A stretch of 64,000 bases of DNA from Anarhynchus alexandrinus. Its lineage: Eukaryota > Chordata > Aves > Charadriiformes > Charadriidae. The DNA lies in the NCBI GenBank assembly GCA_008711295.1, contig VUYV01000016.1:1996787-2060786 (forward strand), written 5' to 3'. How positions within the stretch are numbered: position 1 is the stretch's first letter; the number at the start of each line of letters is the position of its first letter. Made by a program: the position numbers and the translations under genes. Below, piece after piece: positions 1 through 13,800 of the stretch. The notes under the pieces are model-generated. The model saw only the letters and a program-made list of their open reading frames with translations, had not been told where the DNA came from and made no database searches.

Positions 1-2613
1 AAAAATGCAATAACGGTACGCTGCAATGATGGTTTAAAAACACAAAGCAAGTAAGTGGCCATTTTCTGAGTAAACTAAAGGGAAACAGAGAAAGTGAAAT
101 TGTTGGAGTAAGTATAGGCATTTTTAATTAGCCCTACTGCCCTTGGTAGGGATCAGCAACAATTTTATTAAAGACACATCCTGAGCAACATCAACTGAAA
201 GCATCACTGTCTCACTGGTCAGCTCTCCATAAAGACAACGACTCCAGAGCAGCATCTGAAGTCAAGAGCACGCATTCTGGCAAAGAGCTTGGCCCAAGTA
301 CTTCATGCTGCTGAGAATTTTCTTCTGCTAATGCAGATACTCAGCAGTGGCAACTGAACCCTTTCCCTCTGACAACCCCTCCAGGGAAAATCAGGGACTG
401 TTTAGCAACAAGTTTGGTCTCTTAAAAGTAAGGCCATCAAATCCTCTGGCTCTGTAAAACCACTGCAATGTTAAGTTCTGTGGTCAAGCTCCAAGGAACT
501 GTTTGGTACTTGGGTACAGCAAGAAAGTAATTTCTTCTGTGTGCTAATGATAAAGAGAGGAGCACGCTCAGATCTAATCAATCACCTGTAGAAATCAACT
601 TCAAACATCTCTAAATGTTAAAAGCAAGTGCTGTCTGTTTGTATTCTATGTGTAACCTTTCAACACCTATAAAAACTCAACTGCTAAGCAGCACATTGCA
701 TTTCAGATGGTATTTTTGGCCACAATAGCATCACTTTGGATTTCTCACTGTAAGCAAAACCATAGGCAAGACGAGCTTGCTGCTGTCACCGGAGGGGGCA
801 ACAGGAGCGCTGTTCTTTTTGTTCTGCAGATAATAACCTGCTTTGCCTATTCTAGACTTGCAACTACAACAGACTAACTTCTAATATATAACAGCTGGGA
901 CCAGGGAATGCTGCAGTGTTCAGCCATCCTGCACCAAGCAACCACTCAAAGGACTGCATTTAACCAGCTCTCGTCCTGCTTCTCCAGGCCAGAAGCAAGG
1001 GCAGAGGGAGGGAGGGCTTTAGGAGGGGAATAGGACAAAATCCAACTAACCCAGCTTCGCATGAGCTGAGACCTACCTGTCTTCTAGCCCTGCAGTTCTG
1101 GAACAGCGTGGGTGTTGCTATGGAGCCCTCCAGGTCACTTGTCACTTCAGGTCTTACAGAAAGATGAATGCTAAATAAACCATTATATCCCAAAATACTT
1201 TAGATACTTTCCAACACTTTTTTTACGTTGTCAGCTTATGTAATGACATGTTACACTGACAGATTATGAAAACATTTACTGTTACTTTTTTGAGCTAATT
1301 CATCAATTAGCAATGCATCAAAACCAAAATAACTGACAGAAGCCTCCTGCCTCTTCCCAGTGCTATGTGACCTTTCCCTATAGACATATCACTTACACTT
1401 ATAGGCAGTTCAGAAAACATGTAAAGAAGGGATGTAAGAAGAATTGTTATCCTAATGACATATTCAGTCCTAAATAAAGCAAGAGGTTGTGCAGATATAA
1501 CCAGAAGAGGTGGGTACTTTAACCCAGCCATTTCTAATAAGACAGGAATAGTCTAATAGTGGGAGTAGTAGATTGTAACACATGCTGTATGAGTACTAAA
1601 CAAAAAGCCTACTATGTTATGGGAAATGTTGAGATGTGCTTACACAATTAGGAATAATTAAGCACATATCATTCTGGTAAGTAGACTAAAACATTCATTG
1701 TAATTTCTCTTATTCAACTAGTCAGTGTTTCCTCTGGTAAAATAATGCTCATTTAAGACAGGGGATTGCTGCCCACCACCACACCTTCCCTACCGTTCCT
1801 CCCCACCCCCTATATGTGCCTATATTTATCTCAGAAATTTCTGTAAGTTTTGCCTCTGTTCTAAAATGCAGAGGGAAAAATAAATATCTACACCAAATCC
1901 AATGGTTTGCAGGAGCAAAGGAAGGATTAGTCCTAGAGAGAGCTTCAGTGAGTCTGTTTAATACCCTATAATTTCCAGAGCTGTCATATTCTGCAGAAGT
2001 TAGGTGTCTGCATAGGAATACAATGTTAAAGACGACCAGGTGAAGCTGTGCTCTCAGTGGAGTCAGTATTCCCCAGCAAGCCACAATGGTCACGTGAGTA
2101 TAAGCAAGGCTACAGTTCAGGTCTTTCCAAATAAAACAGGCCAAAGAGCTGAAGTTAGATAATTAAAAGAACATTTTCCAAGTATTTGGCATCAAAAGCA
2201 AGGAAAGAGAAGTAGAATGTGCATTGCCAAAACCAGTCAAATCCACAAGGGTAATACCATGCTTATGTATTTAGTGCCAGAACAGACATTTAGTGGAATG
2301 ATGAGCATCTCAGATGCATTCCTTTTTTCCTGACATGGTTTTGTTCAATTGCAGGGCTTTTTCAGATACTATTCTTATTAATCTGCCTACTGATAAGAAT
2401 AATTCTTGTAAAACCTGAAATCATTCTTTATTTGGAGTTACAGAGTTCAACTGTCTTCATAAGATTAACATGTAAAAATCATTATCAAGTGTGACCCTTT
2501 TTTAACACATTCAAAAACTCAAATGCTTTTATGTCAAGATATCTGAAATTTGCACGTGCTGCAGGGATTCAAGACTCAGTGAGAGTCCTGAATTAATGAG
2601 AACCCCCAGGGCT

Positions 2614-2672
2614 GGGGGGCAGGGGGGAGGATTGTTTAATAGACTTATATACGTCAAGACTTCCCCCCCCCC
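2614..2672. repeat. G-runs and an opposed C-run
   Basis: Two runs of six G (2614-2619 and 2622-2627) are followed by a run of ten C (2663-2672) about 35 bp away. They could pair as a stem. The minus strand carries the complementary pattern. Confidence 0.6.
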
Positions 2673-5304
2673 AATACACCAATGCACTTCTGAAAGTGTA
2701 AACAAGATTTTTTGACAGAAAGAACGTGCTACCATTTCCACAAACCCCTTTACTGGCACTCGATCACAAGTTTCTTTTCTTTGACGCTACACTGCCTGTT
2801 TTACCCATCCAATGAGCATCAATTTGACCAAGCTAATCAGGCTTAAAAAAAAACAGAAAACAAAAGACATAGGGTAAAGACATTTAAAAAGCTACCGTCA
2901 AGAAATTACAGTTTGGCTTTCTGCAGGACACTAACTGTTCACTGGTGGGTAATTTCCTAAATAGATGAATTTATTTCCACATACCTCTATATAAAATAAA
3001 GCCTACCAATCCATTGCCAATACCGCTGGCACATGCATTTAGAATTATTCCTTGTCTGTTGTCACTGATATCTATATTTTAGATCAAATATTATATCACC
3101 TGCTGTTGTTACAGTTAATTAAAATGACCTCAGGAAAGCAGACTATCCACAGATACTTAATGCTACCTTGGTGATCTCTGAATAAGGGAAGTAAAGGGAC
3201 TGCTTGATCTATCAGATATCAGCTTCATTAACATCATCTTCCAACAATACCACCTGAAGTTCTGTAACAGCTTCCAGCACCATTTCTTAACTATTATGAA
3301 TTGAAAGGTTTATATTTGTTATTGTTTCCCAGCTCGGGTCTGCAGACTTAATACTGTTAAGTTTAAACACATAAAAACCATTTTGTGTTTAATCTCAAGT
3401 GCTTTGATGCCTCCCTTAAAAACTTCTGGAGTTCAGAGAAACGTTTCTAACTCATGGGACATTTGAGTAGCTATTGATTTTTTTTACAGTAAACTTTGAA
3501 ACTACTGCCACATGCTGACCACACAAACCTCTCACTGCTCCTAGGCATGTGGCCTATTTTCTTAACTCCAGAAACTTAACTAAAGGGCCAAGGTCTGACT
3601 GGAGGGAGAGGTTAAGCTAAGTAGGCTGTAGTGGAGCAAGCTGCTTGGGAAGTAGACTCAGGAGCCCAGTAACACCACACTTAGTACACAACACACAAAA
3701 AAGCCAGGTGTGTCTCACAATAGAAAGTGAAAAATTACAGATTGCTGTTGGGTACACAGAATTGTTATACATCTTGGACTAGGTACTCAACTCACATGGC
3801 AGAGAAAGGCAGGCATCCCCCAGGCCATGACAGAGAAAGCTGGCTTCCACATGACTCCTTCTTTTTCCACTTCATACTTCCCTCCTCAAATTTCTTGCTT
3901 TCTCTCTTCCCTTCTTTTCCCCTCCCATGCTACCTTGCTAAAAGCAAGTAGATATCAAGAAGCTGGGAAAAGCCACTACAGCCACTCATCTGCCCATCTG
4001 AAACCACTGTAATAGGGCAATAGAGAGGAAGGAGTTCACCCAACTGCAGATGATTGGTTTCTTCTGGCCTTGGAAGTGGATACCAGAATACGCTTCCCAA
4101 AAAAGACAGTTGTTATGGCTACCACCTGTAAGCTAGTTTACTGGCCATCAGAAAGGACTTCTGCCTTGTGCAGCTTAAAGTTCTGCTCACCTTTCTTACT
4201 TCTGGATTGAGGCAGAACTTGTGCATTTTATAAAAGCGTTCTCTTTGAAGTTGCAGAATAATGTTCCGTGAGTCACTGAAAGGCTTCTGGCCTGAAAAAC
4301 CTGGATTCACTATCTTGGCCTTAATGAGACAGAAAAAGGATTTAAATCTGTGTCTTTATCTGAAGCCAGGCTTCAGTGTTTGATGCACTCAAATGGTCTT
4401 TCATGCCTCGGTAAATATTCAGTTTCCATCATACAAGAAAGTGAACACACAGCTTTCAACTCCCATTTGTGGTGCACCTATGGCTAGTTACACCATGTAG
4501 ATTGGCACTGTGATAGCCTTGTGGGTGTTTCTAGGTCATTACATCATTATGCTATTAGTCCCTATGTAATGATGCAGTCTCTCCTGGTAATTGGAGCCTT
4601 GTAATTTCTATGTTGAGATCACATTTGAAATGTAATGGCAGAAAGGTGATAATGTCCTGACTATTCAAATACAACCTGAAAGGGGCAATTGTAAAATGTA
4701 CCAACAAATAAAGCAAAATGAAAGGAGGGAATAACAAATGGTATTATTTTTCACAAAAAGTATATCTAATCTTTTTAAAAATAGCGTAAGTAATTCCAGA
4801 TAATGACAGAGCTATACCTTTTCTTCCATCTGAATACCAGAGCTGAAGCACTGATATAGCTGTAGAAAAGGTAAATGAGACCACGTAAAGTCTTTCGATA
4901 TGGAAAAGGACGTGGATTTTAGTGATTTGGGCACTGAATTTCAAAATAAATTAACAATGAGATTGACTTTCTTCCCAGTGTTTTTAGTAAAAAATGGAAG
5001 ATTACATGTCCTTTTGTAATTTGAGAAATGTTCTTTTTTTTTTTCCTGAGAATTCTTTTCAAAATTGATTGCATGCACAATAAATTATTTTTAACAACAA
5101 GCATTTTCACCTCAGAAATGTGTTGAGGACTGTATGTATACAATCTTGTTGACTTTGAAATTGAAGATTTTAATAATTGTTTAGAAATTGTTTAGAAATA
5201 AACTTATCACAGAAATTATTTTGCTTTCACTTTATTAAAATTGACTTGACTGATTCATTGTATTTTAATAATAGGAATATTTCCGTACTTTCCTCAGGGG
5301 CCAT

Positions 5305-5328
5305 GTACCTACACTTTGTATTAGGTAC
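5305..5328. repeat. Small hairpin
   Basis: GTACCTA and TAGGTAC are exact inverted arms around CACTTTGTAT. It lies in AT-rich unique sequence with no related element seen. Confidence 0.45.
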
Positions 5329-8244
5329 ACAGAACAACCGATAGGATAAAACAAAAATGACAGCTAGAGATTGACACATATCAGCAGACAGGGAAACAGT
5401 ATCTGTAAGGCAAGGTGTTTAACTGTCACCATATTTTCAATGGGAATCAAAGAAAAGGAAAAGTCTAAAGAATACAATATAGTACAGTTGGTGGGGGCTT
5501 ACAATAGTTCCTTACATATGAAAAAGCACTGGGAAAGCCTGGAAGTGAGGGATAAGGACCATACCATCAGCAACGGGAAAGCAGGAGACAACCTCACTAT
5601 AAAATAATGATCAAAATGAACTACCTACCTCCTACAGAACATGTTTCATCTCGGGGTCTCAGCAGGGCATTGGCGGTAAGAAGTGCAGAGCAGAGCTGAA
5701 ACATCTCTTGAACCAGTGAGAAAGCCTCCGTTGATGTAAGGGATAAAGACAAGTCAGGGAAGAGATACAGAAAGGAGAACGTGCTGAGATTGATCAGTCG
5801 GGCATGCAGGTCTGGAAGCAGCTTTGTGGAAGGGTAAGAGGCCAGAGGAGAAAAGACATAGTGTGGACATGAGATGCTGGCATCGCTTTCATGATTATCA
5901 TCCCTCGTGCTACACCTATTTGCTGTTATTAGTTTAAGTCAGGTAGAGCAAACAATGAAGAGACATTTCTTATAGGGAAACCACTCAGTAGCATTGTCCA
6001 TCCCATGAAGAGTGTGCAGCAAGAGCCATATAAAAATACAGCACAGCATGCAATTTCATAATGAAACTGTTTTGTCATTCATTTGCATGTGTGAGCTAAC
6101 TTAAAATCACACAATCCATCAAATCTGGTAGTTGATGTCTTGATGATGCAAGATGTTCTTAGAATAGAAGCCTGTCTGGTATGTACATATGCTCATTTTT
6201 TTTAATGATCCCTCATTTTATTTCATCCTCCCCGAACTGCAGCAGGATGGCAGACTGGGAATGGGAATCATAAAATGTCATTGACAAGCTGTAATGTCAG
6301 AAAGTCTGAGGCCAAACAAACTGCACGATGAAACTAACAGATAACAGGTAGCTAGCATTTTTATGTATAGTTTGAAATATTAACTGTGAATTTGCCCTTT
6401 AAGCCAGGGAGGTCTCAGGCAGGTGGCAGAAGCGCTCTATGCAATCCACTGCCATTACTGCTTCCTCCAAGATGGAACTTTTTTCTTGAAGAAAATAAAG
6501 CAGCAAGCAGGAACCATGATTGTAACATGAGAAAGCAAGATTGCAAAAGCAAATCTCAGGCATTCTGTTTCTGCATTAAGTAGAACAGAAGCTTTTGTTA
6601 GCTGGTGGTTCTAGTTCCAAAAAATGAAACATCACTGCCCCCTTCTGTAATCCAAGAAAGCTGTATCCTTCAGCTACCTAAAATGTCTATATGCAAAGGT
6701 AGCTAGTTACATACTGGCTGACACCGACATTGACATACTGAACTTGCCTAAAATATGAAGCAAAAGGTTTTAGTTCATTTGTCCATAATTATTTTCATGT
6801 TTGTATTAGTCTTGAAGAGTCTGATAAAAATCTAGCCTCAAAGAGAACAAATAAGGAATAGACACACTGGAATGTTTTGATTAACAGTTTGTGTATAAGA
6901 CAGAATCATGCCCATTTCTGAATTTATTAAAAAGCTTTCAGAAATTTCCAACATTCACTGAAATGTCATTCCCTGAAATGTCATCTGGGGCTCTTGTCTT
7001 AAATGAACTAGCTTTTTTCCACATTTTTCAAATAAATTATATACAAAGTTATTGTTAAATTGCCCTACGCTCCAGGGAAAGTGGAAAATCACTGACTGGA
7101 TAACATTTCCAGAGGGAACCTGGAGACACTTACCCACCTCTTCATGTCAGCTGAAATTTTACCATCGCAGCCCATGGTATTCTGATTTAGCCTCCCTTTT
7201 TGCAACGTTTAGAAATCCAATGCGTATTCAATCTGCTCTTGCCAACCTCCATGTGAACAAGCAATTTCCTTGTTCTGCCCACATTATCATATCCGCCACC
7301 CAAGACCTTCCCATTTCTCATTCTTGTTCAACTTAAGTCTGCTTTGGGACTGTGTCTGTAAACTGCCATGATTTGATGCACCCTGGCCATGGTATGTGAG
7401 GAGAGTGTGTCAGAGAACAGAGCACAACACTTAAAAGCAACAGTTCATGGTTGAATTGCACTTGTAGCTTCTAAGCTTTCCTAATGTCCAAACCCCTCTG
7501 TTTTTTTCCAGTTCCTGCAACTTGAATCTACTGACTTTCCTATTATCTTTTCCAGAGCCTTTCCTAGGACCTTTTCCATACAGTAACATCTCTGGGCACC
7601 CACTCCTGCTTTAAGCCTCCTTTTAAATACTTTTTCAGCTACAACCAACACACTTCCAAGCCTCACTTCTCCTGAAAGCAAAAAAGTGAACTCAAAAAAA
7701 TGAAGGCTCCCTTACGCAAGTTTAAAATAGACGTGAAATCCAAAAATATTTTGTTTATTGAAAGCAGGCATCAGCAACAGTCTTTAACTATATAAGCTGA
7801 AACTCTGGATTGTGGATTTCATTGCAGTGCCGAGGCTTATTATTTCTTGGGGAGTAAACTGAACTACTGGTGTATTTGAAAAGAATAGCGCTTACAGATC
7901 TTTTTTTCTACAATGCTATAAACCTCACCTTCTTTCCCACCATTGCCTCCTGTGCTGCTGGAAAGGGTATGTGTTAGAGAAGCAGCAGCATTGTGATAAA
8001 TGATTAATAGATGGTTGAATATGAAAAGGCAAGAAAAAGTAAACTTCACGTGCCCACAGCTGCCCAGAAAGGGGAAAGAGTTCCTCCTAATCTCATGATT
8101 GTCCCTGTGGGGAAAAGGTACAAACCAGCACCCTGTTGAATTGTATGCAAATACAGATACCCTGTGGAACACAGGCAAGTTTTTTAATCTTCTCACTTGC
8201 CCTCTCAATGCAGAGTATTCTTTGTATCACAGTAGTGCAGTGAA

Positions 8245-8402
8245 GAGAAATGTCTATTAACGTTTATTTGCTAAGCCAAGATAGGGAAACCACGTGAATC
8301 ATGAGATTCTTATACATAAAAGTACAAGAAGTTATAGATTTCTTTTGCCATGTTAAATAAACATGCTGGGACTGCAAGAGTCTCTGTTAATAGACATTCC
8401 TC
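8245..8402. repeat. Long-range inverted repeat with nested inner arms
   Basis: AATGTCTATTAAC at 8249-8261 has its exact reverse complement, GTTAATAGACATT, at 8386-8398. The arms extend to 17 bp with one mismatch (8245-8261 and 8386-8402). Just inside, GTTTATTT (8262-8269) and AAATAAAC (8355-8362) form a second exact pair. The loop of about 85-124 bp has no recognised content. It could be the terminal repeats of an old MITE-like element or a foldback structure. Confidence 0.7.
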
Positions 8403-9020
8403 ATCTAGCGCAGCTCTGCAAGCCAGAGCTGATTTATGCTGGAGGGAAGATAAACATATAGGTATGTTTTGAAAGCTGAGCAGGGCCCTTACACTTTAAT
8501 TGCTTTGCACTGCCCTATGATTTTTTTTATTTCATTCCTGTTTACAACACTGACATATAGAGACACTGAAAGTACAATGCAAATATAATTATCTTAGTGT
8601 CAGGTTGATTCAGTGGGGTGTGAGTAGCTCTGTTTCAGTCATTGCTGATGCCAAGGCCACAGAAACTGTAATTTTTAACACAACAGCTGTCTTCTGTTTC
8701 TGGAAATACCGCTAAACAAATGTGTGCATCTCAAACTAGCAGCACTGGGGAAGTGATCAAAAGGCTGACTGCTGTACTGGGACTAGGAAGAAAAGTGAAA
8801 TATGAGATAAATAATGGTCAGGAAAGTAAAATTGGAACAGGAGTGGAGTTTGAACAATGCATGAATGACACCCACCATGTGATGCCTGCAAAGGCAGGGA
8901 ATGAAAGTTGATAAAGAAACTCTTTCCATCCCTACATAAGGTGATGGGAAGATTAATAATAGTAATGTCTCTATCAGTGGATGAAGTCAGGCACAGAGAG
9001 TCCTTTTCTCCACTTACAGT

Positions 9021-9035
9021 AACCGCAGAACCGCA
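9021..9035 (+). promoter_or_regulatory. Tandem RUNX-like motifs
   Basis: AACCGCA occurs twice, at 9021-9027 and 9029-9035, separated by one G. AACCRCA is the RUNX recognition core, and each copy includes a CpG. No promoter is recognised nearby, so it would act as a distal element if functional. Confidence 0.35.
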
Positions 9036-9889
9036 GGAAAGGAGCACAGCATTGACACACACAAGCCCACACGTTGAAGCATGATGCTGTGTCCAAACTG
9101 ATGAATCCCACTGAAATCATACTAATGCTCAAAGAACAAAACATTCAGTATTTTAAAGCCCTTTACAACCCTGTTTGAAAATGAGAAATACAACATATCT
9201 GCTGTAGCGCATAAGAAAATATTTAATGTTTAGACATCAAGTGTAAATTTGTGAAGGTGGTCGGCTTGCGTTAACTGCGTGACTCCTATTAACCTCTGCA
9301 CTCCTCTTTGGCTAAGTTCCTCCTCACACTTGCTTTGACAGCAGACTCCTAAAGCCATTTTTCCTGGCTGTTAACATAATACTACAAGATGGGGACTATG
9401 TAATGATGCAGGAATGATTTTCTCTGCAACCAGCGCTGCAGTTGATTTCAAGTGATAACACAAGGCAGCTGCTCGCTGGCACCTCAGAACTGCTTCATTT
9501 AGGGCAAAGAGTGAGTTCATAGCACAGGCTGTAACTGGTGGGTGGAGAGTTATGCATCTCGGATTCCCCCAATACAATCCAACAGCAGCTCTATGGCTCA
9601 TTTTCCCCATCTTTTTATGAAATTGCCTCAGAAATTATTCCCTAGATATCCTGTTGTATCACTAGGGGCCAGCAAGGGCTGGAACGACTTTCCACCTGTG
9701 CAAATATACAATCCCAGTAAAGTCAACTAATGCTCCATCTCTGTGCAGGTACCATGTCTCTAATGGGTTTTAGCAGAGTGGTTTTTGCTGTGCCAGAATG
9801 GCAGCAGTCCATGGCTACAGAACCAGTTATGGTTGTCCATTTGCCGACACAGTGGCTTGTCAAATGAGCATCTGATGGTATGTATGAAT

Positions 9890-10190
9890 CACAAACCTTC
9901 CCATTTAAACCTAGGCCAGCATTTGCTGTAACTTGCAATGATATAAACAGCCGTAACGAGGAAGCTGGCAAACACACAGAGCATCATTCCCATATACAAC
10001 CCAGAGCATTTTTGAATTTCCCACCTGAAGGAGTGATGCGTGTAAATTGAAATGAGCCCTTCTGCTGTGATGCTGATCAATTCATTAGGCAATCAAATAA
10101 TATGCTGTCAGTCACATTTAGGGCATGTGCAAGTAGCTTTCACGGCGATTTTACCATGCTGTAGTATACACGTGATAAACCACTAAACAA
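9890..10190. promoter_or_regulatory. Possible conserved non-coding block
   Basis: Unique sequence with CAGCCGTAACGAGG, GAGTGATGCGTGTAAATTG, GCTGATCAATTCATTAGGC, AATCAAATAATATGC and TTTCACGGCGATTTTACC. It retains CpGs and homeodomain/PBX-like words and has no repeat signature. Open frames on the minus strand are short and unrecognised. Confidence 0.25.
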
Positions 10191-10412
10191 ACAAGTTCCA
10201 CTGCCAAAGGAAGTTACAAAACAAGCAGAGACAGAGGCAAAGTGATGGGCAGCAGACCAAGACTCAGAGGATGTCAAGAAGTGGTCCTTTAGAAAATAAG
10301 TCTGTTTAGACCGTAATTAACCACATGTTTCAATTTAGCATAATGTTAAACCTCAGGAAAGTGTATGAAAATACCTCTATCTGTATGAGATGACTGGAAT
10401 CACTTGATCAGT

Positions 10413-10429
10413 GTGTTTCAGTGAAACAC
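10413..10429. repeat. Short inverted repeat
   Basis: GTGTTTCA and TGAAACAC flank a single G, giving a 17-bp near-perfect palindrome. It may be a dimer-type protein site or coincidence. Confidence 0.5.
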
Positions 10430-10764
10430 TGTTTCGTGAAAGCTTAGAGATTTTACAGGGGCTATAGATGTTAACATTTTGATGGGTGCAGGACAAACTC
10501 CCTTCTAGATAGAGCAGACTTGATATTTTTGATCTGAAGAAACCCAAATAGTTTCATGTCACTATTTAAAAAAAGAATAGCTTTGTTTTTATTTTAGTCT
10601 GAAGTAAAAATAAATCTGGAAATCATGAAAGTTGTTGCAAAACAGAGTTGTTGTTTCTCCTGGCAGGAGAAACTATGATATCAAAGATAGGCAGCCAAGT
10701 ATCACGGATCACTGAGTAGTTTTAACATCTTCCATAAATCCTTATTACACTGATCTACTCACAA

Positions 10765-10822
10765 ATATTGAGTCTGATTCAGGAATGCACTTAAATATGT
10801 TCTTTTGAAGTTAGCATCACAG
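10765..10822. mobile_element. Possible arm of a palindromic interspersed element
   Basis: GAGTCTGATTCAGGAATGCA followed by CTTAAATATGTTCTTTTGAAGTTA has the order of the left arm of a common sauropsid palindromic element (CTGATCCAGCAAAGCACTTAA, then GTGCTTAACTTTAAG). The opposite arm is absent. Recognition is from memory. Confidence 0.35.
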
Positions 10823-10824
10823 AG

Positions 10825-13800
10825 CCGATCTCCTTCAGGGAGGTGCAAACAGCTGGTTGGAGATGTGCAAAGGGTAGTCACGGGGGCTGCTGAGGAAGGA
10901 AAAAGATGGCAAAATGTCTTTGTCAGCCAGATGATCTAATTTCCCCCCATGCTAGAAATAGCATGTCAGGAATCCGGAGATTTAACACCAGTCATTGCAC
11001 TTCTTTCTTGCACAGGAGTAAAGTGCTTCCAATGGTTTCAAAGCATTAGACATGTTGTTTTTGCCCCAGGAATCCTGCTGTCAGCTGGTTTCAAAATGTT
11101 CTTACATCTAAGCACACGGTCAATTGTTTTCCTCATTTGAGGGCCTTTGCTTCACATGATATATATCGTAATGTAAACTTCTCACACATGTCTGCATCCC
11201 TTAGGACTGATTCTGATCTGAAAGCTGCCTTTGCATGCTATGGCTATGCCAACATCATCAGAAACATGCAGTCCAAATGTGAGCTACAAATGCTGTATTT
11301 TACAGACAGATTATGCAAAATTACAGCCCTATGGTTCAAATGGAGAATGAAGAAAAAAAAAATAACTAGAATGATTAAGACAGACACCATTTCAATTTAA
11401 ATTATATACCTTGTACAGGAAGACAGACATGTAGAAACCAACGTTTAGGTTTTCAGATGAGTAGATCTTTTTAAAATGATGCTGGCTGCTTTGACGTAAA
11501 GTTGAATTGCCTGTGTCAAGGTTTTTTCATTTTTAAAGATCAGCAAAAAATCCCTGAAATTCATAAATTATTTTTTTCCCCCTTGGAAGTTTCTGGGAAT
11601 ATTAAGTTGCTGTAATTTCTTTCTTGAAAGAAGTTCCCACCCTCTGAATCCCTATGAAAGGGTTACCACCACAGCAGAATAGCATGAAATAGCACTACGC
11701 TATAGAGAAAAAGGCATAAATGAAGATACAGGTATCTGGAGATATGTTACGTGCTAAGGAAACGGTAAGGTTTGATGCTCACCATCAGCAGCTGCTAAAA
11801 TTCTTATCATAAACTCGTGTTAGGAACACCGACAGTTTTGATGTATAATTCACACCACGTGAATCTCCTTGAGTAATTCTCTATGGCCAGGTCTACTTGC
11901 AGCAAAATCATGTTTAAACTTTTTAAACACATTCCCAATACAAAACAAGCCTTTTGCTTTTTTTGCAACAAGAAGAGAACTTCCAAAACATGCTGTTGCT
12001 AAGGTGGATTTTTTACAGGGAGAGATACTTCGAGACGAAAAGCTGCTCTCCTACAGCAGCCTCTGGCCTCTATTAGAGATGTTCATATACTTCACAACTG
12101 GCATGAACTCCTCCTCACTGGGCCATTGCTTTAGTCAATTGAATTCCTCCATACATAAAATTTTACATGGCTGTATAGATTTTATCCTGTATTCATCTCT
12201 CACTATGTAATCACAGCAGTCACAAACAAACCTGATTTTAGTGGAGGAGCCTGACAACTACACAGTGAATATGATCCTTCTAACCCACATTGTGCCATTT
12301 ATTTCACATAAGCAAAATGCATTCTCCAAAATATATTTTTCAAAGAGCAAATTCATCAGTGTTTGCCTGTGCTGTGCACCACACCAAGTGAAGTCACTTG
12401 TGGTGTCAGATTTTAGCCACAGTCACATTCTTTATTTCAGCTTTTCCCCAGACATCTTTCTAATAGCAGGTGGTGCATAAGTCAGTCACCACTTATTGTC
12501 CCATAGCCCCAACCAACTAAGGGGCTTTTCAGCACTTCCCTGGAGCTTTGATTCTTAACTGGCACATCTGTGCAAGCTGTATATAAATACTTTCAGTGGG
12601 TTCCTTTATTCATTCTTTATATTGTGATAAATAGAGCAGGGATCAGAAATGTAAGAGAAGAAAAGATTCTTTTCTATTTCACTACAGACTTCAAAGGCAG
12701 TAGATGCAACGTGTCCAGAAAAATACAAGAAAACCACTGTCAAATGGAAGAAATTGGGTAAGCACCAGTTATAATCAAGAAAATATCAATAGAAAATGAC
12801 GTAGCATGGGCTATAATCCCTGTACTCTGTCTCTAAAAGCAAAGAAAGCATCAAATTCAGTTCTTTCAATACTCAAAATCGAATCTTGGGGGTGGGGGGT
12901 TCTTTGGTTGATTTCATTTTTTCCCTTGTGCCATTCTTCTGTACAAAAACATAGCTAATCGCAGAATTCCAGTAAGCTCAGGAAAAGTTTGTAAAAAAAT
13001 ACTAATCATAAAAATCTAACAAAAAGGTTTCAGAGGTTCACAATTTTTGCCTTTTTCAGAGACTTCAGAACTGACCAATTTTATGAAAGACATCAAAACA
13101 TTGCATCAATAGCTATCAAAATTGTTCCTACTGAAATAATATTTAATTGCTTTCCAAAATTGTATGCTATAGGTAAATGACTTAAGTGAACCCCAAACAA
13201 ACAAGCAAGCAAACAGTGGTGCATCACCTGTAATCAAAGCCACTAAAGAACAGTTTCTCTACACACTTTATTTGTTCCTCCTGAGACCAGCAGCTATTGC
13301 CATCCTATTGTCATTTTTTTGTTTGAAGACGATCTCTACTTGCATGAATTAGACAATGCTGAAATGTTCTTAAAATGCAAAGTATCCACTTTTTAAAAAA
13401 AGTAAGTTCATGAGAGCACTACATTCCAATGTGTCATTTGATTATAAAATAAAACCACCCATTAGCAGGAGGTTTTATGTAGGCTTTCTTCTTGTGCTCA
13501 CTTGAGCGAATTCCGAGCACTCCCTCTTAGACTCATGAACCCGTGGGGCACTTTGGTTATTTTCCATCCAGTTATCTTCATTCTTTTGCACTGATGAACT
13601 GCAAATCCTACATGAATGCCTAAGTTGCTTCGGCTGTCTCTGATGGGCTGCATTGCAACTGAAAAGCAAACAGAGGGCCAGATATCCTCTGGCAGTTTTC
13701 ACTTGACTGCAATTAGATAGACATTTTTCATTGCTGGATGGGCAGTGGCCAACCAGCTGCTGGGTAAACAGTAATGGTGATTGACATAAGAATCTCTAGT

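Larger units (their letters stand above)
1..8240. other. Unique non-coding DNA
   Basis: No gene, exon or recognised transposon is visible. Short open frames occur on both strands (largest 131 codons, minus strand, 1749-2144) without domain features. Only small structures stand out: the G/C runs at 2614-2672, the hairpin at 5305-5328 and a 15-bp-period doublet CTGAAATGTCAT at 6958 and 6973. Confidence 0.7.

Noticed and set aside
780..805. CACCGGAGGGGGCAACAG as a CTCF site
   Set aside because: Three mismatches in core positions once aligned to CCASYAGRKGGCRS.
1749..2144. 131-codon minus-strand open frame
   Set aside because: No recognisable domain, no exon-like boundaries and no support from the opposite strand.
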